Part shown: positions 53,839-61,854 of the stretch, one piece after another
How the letters are laid out: each line of letters begins with the position of its first letter
Numbering within the stretch: the first letter of the stretch is position 1
Assembly: GCA_029207755.1 (NCBI GenBank)
Contig: JARCOQ010000002.1
Location: 60,223,576-60,287,575 of the forward strand
Source: Chamaea fasciata
Lineage: Eukaryota > Chordata > Aves > Passeriformes > Sylviidae
Direction of reading: 5' to 3'
DNA length: 64,000 bases
Notes under the pieces: generated by a model
The model's database searches: none
Seen by the model: the letters and a program-made list of their open reading frames with translations, nothing else
Told to the model about the DNA's origin: nothing
Translations under genes and position numbers: made by a program

Positions 53839-55628
53839 TCCTTGAGAGCTTCCCATTTAATAAGTATATTGAACAAAACCTTACAGCAGTATTCCTAGAC
53901 CAGTGACTAGAAAGAAGCAGAATCATAAACAATCTCATTAGATTTGAACTTTAAGTGATATTTATCAAACAAAAATACAACTTTTAAACATATATCAGGC
54001 TGTTTTGATGTGTTTTCTGATAAGTTATGCTATGATTTTGAAGTAGTTGCTTGCTTGTTTGTTTTTTATTTTAGTTCAGTTATGGAATTAGGTACATAAA
54101 TTTTCCAATATGCTAAATTAAATTTTGAAAATGTAGGAGCTATGGATGCCTTCAACTTTAGGAATTACAGTTTTCATCTGCTGAAACAGTCACATGTCCA
54201 TTCTGGATAATTCCTTATTTTAAAGTGTTCAAAAAGAGCAGAATATAATGACCAGAACACTGGAAATTGAGGTATTCTAAGGAGTAAAGAATGAAGAGGC
54301 TCAACAATAATTTAAGCATGTTATGTAGACCATCTGGGATATGGGAATTTCATTTATTTAATTACAACTATCACTAGGTAAATCAGTTTACAGAAGATAC
54401 ACGAGCCTGGAAGACTGAGGTAAGTTTTTGTGTTTAACCTTTGCTGTTTGAAAAGTTGATGTCTTGGGTAGAAGGCTAGCTTAATACTACTTGTTCCATG
54501 GTGTCTTGCAAAGCAGGCTGGTTGATATTTTGGTTTTGATTCGGATGTAACAGCTATCTATGAGACTGGCAACCCACTTATTCTCAGTTGCATCCATACA
54601 TGCTGGTGGACATCCATGAACAGTTCTTACCCCCAGATGTTCACTTCTGTTTTCAGCAGAGATTCTGAACTTAAACACTGGTTCCTTGCCAGAAATTCAA
54701 AATTCTGGACACTATTTGCATATAGTCAGGCAGATGGCAGGTGCCATCATTGTCAATTTAGAAGGTTACAGCTCCTGGCTTAAAATATTCCATCTTGATG
54801 TTAGCACTTTGAAAAAGAACTTTTCTTTTGTCTGTGGCTGGAAGTCTATCTGTTTTGGTAATATATCAAATAATGTGCCTATATATATGTAGTTTATAAA
54901 AATAAAAATGCACTCATGTAAATCCCACCATATACATCAAGACATCTTGCACCATTTGTATTTGTGTGTAATTTAATGTATCTATCTTTATATACATATA
55001 TAAAAAACACATTTGTTGATAAACAATTGAATTTTTTTTAACAGGAATTAATAAAAACACCCACAAACAACCACAACAACAAAAACAAAAAAAAAAAACC
55101 CTGGCCCCTTTCAAAGTTTACTAGTCTGGATCTAAATGCAAATGACTGAGGCAGATCTTCATTTTATCTAGAAATTAATTTGTTTTTCTATACTGCTGCA
55201 AATTGATTTTGAGCACAAATGGATTCCATTTATTGCCAGGTAAGGAGGCTTTCATACACTTCTGTGTGGACTAGACTTCTAAGCTCTGCCTGTTGGCAGG
55301 AATAATGAGACCATCAGAGCAAAATAATAGCTCTGATAGAACAGAATACCTTCTGTAAAATGTAATATTTTGGAGAGGCATGATGAAACATATAATAGAG
55401 CCAACTGATTATGTATTAAGCCATTTGACGTCAGAACACATTCCTGACGAATGCTAAAGTAATCTTAAATGTTTCACTTATAATCCTAAGGGTATGTCTT
55501 TTTGGTTTATTTGGGTTTTTTTTTTTTTTTTTTTGGTTGGCCTCAATATTGGCATTTGTCACTGAAAGTAAAAATATGAAGAAAAAGGAAGTAGGTTTAT
55601 TTCTTTCTTTCCTTTTTCCCTTTATTTG
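53839..55628. other. Gene-free left flank of the provirus
   Basis: AT-rich with no gene seen. It contains a poly-A run near 55088-55099 and a poly-T run at 55516-55534. The last five bases, ATTTG (55624-55628), are the left target-site duplication of the provirus. Confidence 0.5.
55624..55628 (+). repeat. Left target-site duplication (ATTTG)
   Basis: Five bases directly before the 5' LTR match the five bases directly after the 3' LTR (61850-61854). A 5-bp duplication is usual for ERVL/class III and some class I elements; class II elements usually give 6 bp. Confidence 0.9.
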
Positions 55629-55879
55629 TGTCCTGGGTTGAAGTATATTCTATCACCATCTTCAAGAACTGTTGAAACCAGGTGAGGCAGTGCTCCCTGC
55701 CTCCTCCACTCTGGCTTATCTTCTGTTAATGGGCCATCAGCACCTTTGCTACACAGCTCACAGATAACCCCCTCCTGGACTACCTCCTGTTAATGGGCCC
55801 ATCAAGCTTTATCACATGACTCACCATCCCATTGTGGGATGCTCCGCCCAGAGGGAGAAACCAAGCATTCCAGCCTGGA

Positions 55880-55884
55880 TATAA
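55880..55884 (+). promoter_or_regulatory. TATA box of the 5' LTR
   Basis: TATAA in the context GGATATAAGC, placed as expected for a U3 core promoter. The same element is at 61576-61580 in the 3' LTR, and a related GGATATAAAG occurs in the solo-LTR fragment at 44.6 kb. Confidence 0.75.
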
Positions 55885-56098
55885 GCTGAGACTCTGAACA
55901 CCAGAGGGGGCTTACTCACTGGATTCCCAGAGGACCCGAGCTACCAGACCTTTCTACAGGATCACTGCTTCAGGAAGACCACCTCATCTGGACTGCTTCC
56001 ATCACTCTGCTCAGGTTGTATTCTGACTCTGTCAGTGGTCTTTTGTATTATTGCATTGATTTTATTTTACTTTCTTTCCTTTTTTTTTTTTTTTTCCT

Positions 56099-56104
56099 AT
56101 TAAA
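56099..56104 (+). promoter_or_regulatory. Polyadenylation signal (ATTAAA) in 5' LTR
   Basis: ATTAAA follows the long poly-T tract of R. The functional copy for a full-length transcript would be the equivalent in the 3' LTR (61793-61798). Confidence 0.65.
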
Positions 56105-56159
56105 TTGTATCTCTGACTTGGAGCCTCTCATTTGTTTTGCCTTCAAACTACTACATTTT

Positions 56160-56177
56160 TGGCGCCCAACATGCGGC
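56160..56177 (+). promoter_or_regulatory. Primer-binding site, tRNA-Lys1,2-like
   Basis: TGGCGCCCAACATGCGGC starts four bases after the LTR end. It differs at two positions (bases 12 and 15) from the Lys1,2-type site used by spumaviruses and related elements, and the first eleven bases match. The A at position 12 creates an ATG at 56171, which opens a 15-codon frame ending before gag. The two mismatches could be family-specific or could point to a variant tRNA-Lys. Confidence 0.8.
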
Positions 56178-56236
56178 ACAAGGCACTGAGAAAAGTCAGA
56201 ATTACAATTTTGTATTGAAGAAGACACCTGTTCGCT

Positions 56237-58036
56237 ATGATGCTCAACATGCTTACATGTGTCTTATATCTATCTCTCTATATTTTTCCACAACTGGGGT
56301 ACTATCTGCCAGTCTTAATGCTCCTGCGTAGACCAGGGTATGGTACTAAAATTGCTTTAGTAGTCTATTATGTCCATTGCTTGATAAACTCTGAGGCAAT
56401 GAACATTATTCAGAATATACACCCACTTTTGTTTTCTTGTTCTGGTCTAGGATGCTACATCTGGGGCCTCAACAATCTCACCCAGCCCCTGTGGGGAGGG
56501 GTGAAGAATGATTTTTTCCAGCTTTTCAGGCATGACACAGCAGTTTTTGAAAATATGGAATACCCTCTGGATGCCAAGGACAGCATGATGTTGTTGTTAG
56601 TCCTGCTTTGTCTTCTCTGCACGGCCCGCACCATGCTTAGAATCAAAACACTACATGGTGTGATACAGCGTGTTCTGAAGGAAGAGGAAGAGGGAAAAAG
56701 AAGCAGAGCAACGATATCAGTGTCTACACAGAGTGTCACAGAGGTGAAAGGAACCAAAGGCAAGGCAACAGTGTCCTCATCTACACAGACCGTCACAGAG
56801 GAGAAAGAAGCCAAAAGTGAGGCAACAGTGTCCACATCTACGCAGACTGTCACAGAGGAGAAAAGGACTAAGGGTGCCATCAGCATCTCCACACAAACCA
56901 TCACCGAACCGGAACAGCCTAAACCAGTAGCAGTTGCCCCCGTTCAGAAGAAGAAATCAAGGACCAAATCAGTCCGCATAGTGACTGATGAGGGTGCAGC
57001 AGGACCTTCACAATCAGCAGAAGAGACAGAGCCAGAAATCATCACTCGCTCTCTATCTCTGGGTGAGCTGCGTGACCTGCGAAGGGAATTCACCCGCCAG
57101 ACCAACGAGTCCATCCTGACCTGGCTGCTCCGCATCTGGGACGCTGCAGCCAATGACACCATTCTGGATGGAAGTGAGGCCAGGCAACTGGGATCGTTGT
57201 CCCGGGATGTGGTCATTGACCAGGGGATTGGGAAAAGCCAAGAACCTCTCAGCCTCTGGCAGCGACTGCTAACAAGTGTGAAGGATAGATACCTTTGTAA
57301 AGAAGACCTCCAAGTGCATCAAGGAAAATGGAACACAATAAAACAAGGTCTCCGATGCCTGAGGGAATTGGCTGTGTTGGAAATCATTTTTTCAGAAGAT
57401 GAGAGATTTCCTAAAAACCCAGATGGTGTCCAGTGCACATCACGGATGTGGTTGAGATTTGCACGGCTTGGACCCGAGATGTACTCACGTTACCTGGCAA
57501 CACTGCAATGGAGGGAAGGTGAGGACAGGGTAGGTGTCTTGGCTAATAAACTAAGAATTTACGAGGACACTGTCACTGCTCCAGTTCGTACCCATGTCTC
57601 ATCTGTGGAAACAAGACTGGCTGAGCAAGTCCGGAACTTGATTGAAGAAGGCCATCAGAAACTGAAAAAAGAACTTAAGGAAGAAATTTACCATATCCAG
57701 CCAGAGCCAATGAGAGTCTCTGCCATTAGGAGCAGGCGCTCCCCAGCCAGGGAGAGAGGATACACACCCCGAGGTAACCTCTGGTCTTTTCTTCGGGAGC
57801 ATGGAGAAGACATGAGGAAGTGGGATGGAAAACCCACCTCCTCCTTAGCAGCCCGGGTACGTGAACTGAAAAAAGAAACACCTACCACAAAGAGCCCATC
57901 TAGAATCAATGTTGCTCCGGTCTCTCGTGCACAGAACTCCAGACGGTACAGGAATGACGATATGACTGATCCTCTTGAAGGAACCTCCGAAACATATTTA
58001 CAAGAAAAGAGCAATGTATGTCATGACCAGGAATAA
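56237..58036 (+). CDS. ERVL-like Gag polyprotein, open
   Basis: Structural polyprotein expected to form virus-like particles. The 599-codon frame is intact. ATG at 56237 lies 59 bases after the primer-binding site; nearby in-frame ATGs at 56240 and 56249 could also serve. The N-terminal ~135 residues are hydrophobic, with probable membrane-spanning or buried helices near 6-30, 38-50 and 116-130. Residues 158-225 hold four tandem units of 17-19 residues, each with STQT (STQS in the first) at 163, 182, 201 and 218. A basic stretch follows at 238-247. Residues ~275-430 are helical and probably capsid-like (ESILTWLLRIWD at 291-302). A charged, probably coiled-coil helix covers ~455-485 and an Arg-rich segment ~493-515. 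I see no CCHC zinc knuckle and no clear major homology region, unlike most orthoretroviral Gags and in line with ERVL/spuma-type Gags. It ends at TAA, with pro-pol continuing in the same frame. Confidence 0.85.
   Translation: MMLNMLTCVLYLSLYIFPQLGYYLPVLMLLRRPGYGTKIALVVYYVHCLINSEAMNIIQNIHPLLFSCSGLGCYIWGLNNLTQPLWGGVKNDFFQLFRHDTAVFENMEYPLDAKDSMMLLLVLLCLLCTARTMLRIKTLHGVIQRVLKEEEEGKRSRATISVSTQSVTEVKGTKGKATVSSSTQTVTEEKEAKSEATVSTSTQTVTEEKRTKGAISISTQTITEPEQPKPVAVAPVQKKKSRTKSVRIVTDEGAAGPSQSAEETEPEIITRSLSLGELRDLRREFTRQTNESILTWLLRIWDAAANDTILDGSEARQLGSLSRDVVIDQGIGKSQEPLSLWQRLLTSVKDRYLCKEDLQVHQGKWNTIKQGLRCLRELAVLEIIFSEDERFPKNPDGVQCTSRMWLRFARLGPEMYSRYLATLQWREGEDRVGVLANKLRIYEDTVTAPVRTHVSSVETRLAEQVRNLIEEGHQKLKKELKEEIYHIQPEPMRVSAIRSRRSPARERGYTPRGNLWSFLREHGEDMRKWDGKPTSSLAARVRELKKETPTTKSPSRINVAPVSRAQNSRRYRNDDMTDPLEGTSETYLQEKSNVCHDQE
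56705..56914 (+). repeat. Tandem coding repeat in gag (57-bp unit)
   Basis: About three and a half copies of a 57-bp unit, each encoding a stretch centred on STQTVTEEK-type sequence. Spacing between the STQ motifs is 19, 19 and 17 residues. The frame is kept because the unit is a multiple of three. Confidence 0.85.
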
Positions 58037-58064
58037 GGGGGCCCTGCCTCTAGCCAGGTAGAGG
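58037..58064 (+). promoter_or_regulatory. Candidate readthrough signal after the gag stop
   Basis: The gag TAA (58034-58036) is followed by GGGGGCCCTG and then a perfect 6-bp hairpin (CCTCTA at 58047-58052, loop GCCAGG, TAGAGG at 58059-58064). Pro-pol is open in the same frame directly after the TAA, so suppression of one stop would give Gag-Pol. A structured element about 8-10 bases past the stop is the arrangement used by gammaretroviruses. Function here is inferred. Confidence 0.4.
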
Positions 58065-58090
58065 AAAGGGACAATCGGATCTACTGGACT

Positions 58091-59503
58091 GTGTGGATCC
58101 GATGGCCTGGAACATCTGACCCACAAAGATATACGGCTCTGGTTGATACCGGTGCTCAGTGTACTCTGATGCCATCAAGGTACGTGGGAGCAGAACCCAT
58201 TTCCATTTCTGGGGTAACAGGAGGATCCCAGGAGCTGACTGTACTGGAAGCTGAAGTAAGTCTAACTGAGAAAGAATGGCAGAAACACCCCATTGTGACT
58301 GGTCCAGAGGCCCCATGCATTTTGGGCATAGACTATCTCAGAAATGAGTATTTCAAAGACCCAAGAGGATACCGCTGGGTTTTTGGCATAGCTGCTCTAG
58401 AGACAGAAGGCATCAGACAACTGAGTACCTTGCCTGGACTCTCAGACGACCCCTCTGCTGTGGGACTACTGAAAGTTGAAGAACAACAGGTGCCGATTGC
58501 CCGAGCAACAGTGCACCGTCGGCAATATCGCACCGACAGAGACTCTGTGGTCCCCATCCATAAGATGATTCGTGAGCTGGAGAGCCAAGGGGTGGTAAGC
58601 AAGGCTCGTTCACCCTTTAATAGCCCTATATGGCCCGTGCGTAAGTCCAGCGGAGAATGGAGACTGACAGTGGATTACCGTGGCCTGAATGAAGTCACAC
58701 CACCACTGAGCGCTGCCGTACCAGACATGTTAGAGCTTCAGTATGAGCTGGAATCCAAGGCAGCAAAATGGTATGCGACCATTGATATTGCAAATGCCTT
58801 TTTCTCCATTCCTCTGGCAGCAGAATGCAGGCCTCAGTTTGCCTTCACCTGGAGGGGCATGCAGTACACCTGGAACCGACTGCCCCAGGGGTGGAAGCAC
58901 AGTCCCACCATTTGCCATGGACTGATCCAGGCTGCACTGGAAAAGGGTGAGGCTCCAGAACACCTGCAATACATTGACGAGATTATCGTGTGGGGAAACA
59001 CCGCAACAGAAGTCTTTGAAAAGGGAGAGAAGATCATTCAGATTCTCCTGAAGGCCGGCTTCGCCATCAAGAGGAGCAAAGTCAAGGGACCTGCTCGAGA
59101 GATCCAGTTCCTGGGAGTGAAGTGGCAAGATGGACGGCATCAGATTCCCACTGAAGTCATCAATAAGATCACTGCAATGTCTCCACCGACCAACAAGAAG
59201 GAAACACAAGCTTTCCTAGGTGCCATAGGCTTCTGGAGGATGCACATTCCCGAGTATAGCCAAATTGTGAGCCCTCTCTACCTGGTCACCCGCAAGAAGA
59301 ACGATTTCCACTGGGGCCCAGAACAGCAGCAAGCTTTCGCCCAGATCAAGCAGGAAATCGCTCATGCGGTAGCCCTTGGCCCAGTCACGACGGGATCAGA
59401 GGTGAAGAATGTGCTTTACTCTGCAGCCGGGAGCCATGGTCTGTCATGGAGCCTTTGGCAGAAGGTGCCGGGTGAGACTCAGGGACGACCACTGGGATTC
59501 TAG
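58091..59503 (+). CDS. Pol 5' half: aspartic protease and reverse transcriptase, truncated by stop
   Basis: The open protein runs from the first ATG, but the real pro-pol frame begins at 58037, in frame with gag. From that ATG, residues 17-22 are the retroviral protease active site (LVDTGA), and ILGID near 77-81 is the C-terminal protease motif. RT follows from about residue 150: motif A with D232 in TIDIANAFF, LPQGW at 264-268, and motif C at 294-297 reading YIDE where the family has YxDD. FLGVKW follows as the primer-grip region. The frame stops at TAG (59501-59503) in the RT connection region. RT copies packaged RNA into DNA. The protease site looks intact, but the Asp-to-Glu change and the stop make a functional enzyme unlikely. 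No frameshift is present. Confidence 0.88.
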   Translation: MWIRWPGTSDPQRYTALVDTGAQCTLMPSRYVGAEPISISGVTGGSQELTVLEAEVSLTEKEWQKHPIVTGPEAPCILGIDYLRNEYFKDPRGYRWVFGIAALETEGIRQLSTLPGLSDDPSAVGLLKVEEQQVPIARATVHRRQYRTDRDSVVPIHKMIRELESQGVVSKARSPFNSPIWPVRKSSGEWRLTVDYRGLNEVTPPLSAAVPDMLELQYELESKAAKWYATIDIANAFFSIPLAAECRPQFAFTWRGMQYTWNRLPQGWKHSPTICHGLIQAALEKGEAPEHLQYIDEIIVWGNTATEVFEKGEKIIQILLKAGFAIKRSKVKGPAREIQFLGVKWQDGRHQIPTEVINKITAMSPPTNKKETQAFLGAIGFWRMHIPEYSQIVSPLYLVTRKKNDFHWGPEQQQAFAQIKQEIAHAVALGPVTTGSEVKNVLYSAAGSHGLSWSLWQKVPGETQGRPLGF

Positions 59504-60379
59504 AGCCGAAGCTACAGAGGATCCGAAGCCAACTACACTCCCACAGAGAAAGAAATCTTAGCCACCTATGAAGGAGTCCAAGCTGCCTCAGAGGTGATTA
59601 GTACTGAAGCACAGCTGCTTCTGGCACCTCGACTACCGGTGCTGGGGTGGATGTTCAAGGGAAAGGTTCCTACCACACATCACGCCACCGACACCACGTG
59701 GAGCAAATAGATCGCCCTGATCACGCAGCGCGCCCGTATTAGAAACCTGAATCGCCCTGGGATTCTGGAAATTATAACAAACTGGCCTGAAGGTGAGACC
59801 TTTGGATTATCCTCTGAAGAAGAGGAGGAGCAAGTGACACGGGCCGAAGAAGCCCCACCATATAACGAGCTACCAGAGAGTGAGAGACGATATGCCCTTT
59901 TCACCGACAGTTCCTGCCGAATTGTAGGTGCTAACCGGAAATAGAAAGCTGCTGTATGGAGCCCCACACGACGAGTTGCACAGGCTACCGAGGGAGAAGG
60001 TGGATCGAGTCAGGTCGCAGAGCTTAAAGCTGTCCAGCTGGCTTTGGATATTGCTGAACGAGAGAAGTGGCCAAGGCTCTGTCTCTACACTGACTCATGA
60101 ATGGTAGCTAATGCTCTGTGGGGATGGCTGGACCGCTGGAGAAAGGCCAACTGGCAGCGCAGAGGGAAACCCATCTGGGCTGCTGAGATTTAGCAGGACA
60201 TCGCCACCCGAGTAAAAAGGCTGACCGTGAAGGTTCGACACGTGAATGCGCATGTACCCAAGAGTCAGGCTAATGAAGAACATCATAACAACGAGCAGGT
60301 GGATCAAGCTGCCAAGGTGAAAGTATCTCAGGTTGATCTAGACTGGCAGCACAAAGGAGAATTGTTCCTAGCTCGTTAG
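59504..60379 (+). pseudogene. Pol connection and RNase H region, broken by stops
   Basis: Continuation of pol in the same frame. Besides the entry stop at 59501 it contains TAG at 59708, 59942, 60191 and 60377 and TGA at 60098. RNase H landmarks are visible in order: FTD with the first catalytic Asp at 59906-59908, a Glu in AELKA near 60020, YTDS with Asp at 60092-60094, and HVNAH near 60239-60253 where the family has Asp instead of Asn (60245-60247). The Gly normally after FTD is Ser here. No insertion or deletion shifts the frame, so decay is by base substitution only. RNase H would remove template RNA during reverse transcription; this region cannot make it. Confidence 0.88.
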
Positions 60380-61231
60380 GCTCATGATGCCTCTGGTCAT
60401 CAAGGGAGAGATGCAACATATCAATGGGCTCGTAACCGAGGGGTGGACATTACTATGGACAGCATCTCCCAGGCTATCCATGACTGCGAGACCTGTGCTG
60501 CGATCAAACAAGCCAAGCGAGTGAAGCCTCTGTGGTATGGCGGACGATGGTCAAAGTATAGGTATGGAGAAGCCTGGCAAATTGACTACATCACCCTTCC
60601 CCAAACCCGCCAAGGCAAGCGCTACGTGCTCACCATGGTGGAAGCAACCACTAGATGGCTGGAAACCTACCCTGTGCCTCATGCTACTGCCCAGAACACC
60701 ATCTTGGGCCTGGAAAAGCAGGTCCTGTGGAGACATGGCACCCCTGAGAGAATTGAGTCAGACAACGGGACTCATTTCAAGAATAGCCTCATAAGCACTT
60801 GGGCCAGAGAACACGAAATCGAATAGATATACCATATCCCATGCCATGCACCAGCTGCCGGGAAGGTGGAACGCTGCAATGGACTGCTTAAAACTACCCT
60901 TAAGGCACTTAGTGGAGGGACCTTCAAAAATTGGGAACAGAACTTAGCGAAGGCCACCTGGATAGTCAATACCCGAGGGTCCATCAATCGAGCTGGTCCT
61001 GCCCAGTCTGAATCCTTGCATACAGTGGATGGAGATAGGGTCCCTGTGGTACACATGAGAAGTATGTTAGGAAAGACTGTTTGGATTAATCCCACCTCGG
61101 GCAAGGGCAAACCCATCCGTGGGGTTGTCTTTGCACAAGGACCTGGTTACACTTGGTGAGTGATGCAAAAGGATGAAGACACCCACTGTGTACCACAAGG
61201 AGACCTTATTTTAAGTGAGAACTGTGTGTAA
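60380..61231 (+). pseudogene. Pol integrase region, broken by stops
   Basis: Integrase inserts viral DNA into the host genome. The N-terminal zinc site is present: His at 60383 and 60398 (H-x4-H) and Cys at 60485 and 60494 (C-x2-C). The catalytic triad is D at 60584 (WQIDY), D at 60761 (SDNGTHF) and E at 60869, with 35 residues between the last two, the classical D,D35E spacing. Stops interrupt it at 60824 (TAG) and 61157 (TGA). The ancestral stop is probably TAA at 61229-61231. Two open pieces remain, 60443-60826 and 60866-61159. The core residues are conserved, so the only visible damage is nonsense. Confidence 0.88.
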
Positions 61232-61324
61232 GATTTCATTATATATATATATGTGTGTGTGTGTAGTTTAAGGAAGGTATTGATTTGGGATGATGTAGAT
61301 GGTAATAGAATAAGGGGTGGATAA
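61232..61324 (+). other. Short region between pol and 3' LTR, no env; purine-rich tract
   Basis: Only 93 bp separate the end of pol from the 3' LTR. The stretch carries a small AT/GT microsatellite (about 61242-61265) and ends with a purine-rich AGAATAAGGGGTGGATAA directly before the LTR. That segment is the likely polypurine tract priming plus-strand synthesis, though it is interrupted by T residues. No splice-linked env or accessory frame fits here. Confidence 0.7.
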
Positions 61325-61849
61325 TGTCCTGGGTTGAAGTATATTCTATCACCATCTTCAAGAACTGTTGAAACCAGGTGAGGCAGTGCTCCCTGCCTCC
61401 TCCACTCTGGCTTATCTTCTGTTAATGGGCCATCAGCACCTTTGCTACACAGCTCACAGATAACCCCCTCCTGGACTACCTCCTGTTAATGGGCCCATCA
61501 AGCCTTATCACATGACTCACCATCCCATTGTGGGATGCTCCGCCCAGAGGGAGAAACCAAGCATTCCAGCCTGGATATAAGCTGAGACTCTGAACACCAG
61601 AGGGGGCTTACCCACTGGATTCCCAGAGGACCCGAGCTACCAGACCTTTCTACAGGATCACTGCTTCAGGAAGACCACCTCATCTGGACTGCTTCCATCA
61701 CTCTGCTCAGGTTGTATTCTGACTCTGTCAGTGGTCTTTTGTATTATTGCATTGATTTTATTTTACTTTCTTTCCTTTTTTTTTTTTTTCCTATTAAATT
61801 GTATCTCTGACTTGGAGCCTCTCATTTGTTTTGCCTTCAAACTACTACA
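61325..61849 (+). repeat. 3' LTR (525 bp)
   Basis: Nearly identical to the 5' LTR: C at 61504 and C at 61612 where the 5' LTR has T, and 14 rather than 16 T in the poly-T run. TATAA is at 61576-61580 and ATTAAA at 61793-61798. It ends CTACTACA and is followed by the ATTTG target duplication. Confidence 0.96.
61793..61798 (+). promoter_or_regulatory. Polyadenylation signal in the 3' LTR
   Basis: ATTAAA in R, the probable signal for ending the genomic transcript. Confidence 0.65.
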
Positions 61850-61854
61850 ATTTG
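61850..61854 (+). repeat. Right target-site duplication (ATTTG)
   Basis: Identical to 55624-55628. Together the two copies define the insertion boundaries. Confidence 0.9.

Larger units (their letters stand above)
55629..56155 (+). repeat. 5' LTR (527 bp)
   Basis: Begins TGTCCTGGGTTG and ends CTACTACA. A TATAA box lies at 55880-55884 and an ATTAAA polyadenylation signal at 56099-56104, directly after a 16-T run, followed by a T/G-rich tail. R therefore probably starts about 25-30 bp after the TATA box (near 55910) and ends shortly after the polyadenylation signal, but the exact cap and cleavage sites cannot be read from sequence. U3 contains a diverged internal duplication (CTGTTAATGGGCC at 55723 and 55787). 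It differs from the 3' LTR by T at 55808, T at 55916 and two extra T in the poly-T run. Confidence 0.96.
55629..61849 (+). mobile_element. Full-length ERVL-like provirus, env-less, recent
   Basis: Complete 6221-bp LTR retrotransposon: 5' LTR, primer-binding site, gag, in-frame stop, protease-RT-RNase H-integrase, purine tract and 3' LTR, bounded by a 5-bp target duplication. There is no room for env: pol ends at 61231 and the 3' LTR starts at 61325. Assignment to the ERVL (class III, spumavirus-related) group rests on the 5-bp duplication, lack of env, a Gag without CCHC zinc knuckles, and the pol organisation; this is inference from family knowledge. The LTRs differ by two substitutions and two bases of poly-T. 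With an assumed neutral avian rate of 2-3 per billion sites per year, that gives an age of roughly a million years or less. The copy cannot be autonomous: the 3' half of pol is broken by eight stops and the RT active site is altered. Confidence 0.93.

Noticed and set aside
56455..56904. 149-codon open frame on the minus strand across gag
   Set aside because: Antisense shadow of the tandem repeat in gag; its repetitive Val/Cys-rich product mirrors the STQT unit.
58730..59209. 159-codon minus-strand open frame across RT
   Set aside because: Shadow of the conserved RT coding frame.
61232..61324. Possible env or accessory gene before the 3' LTR
   Set aside because: Only 93 bp, mostly simple repeat and purine tract.
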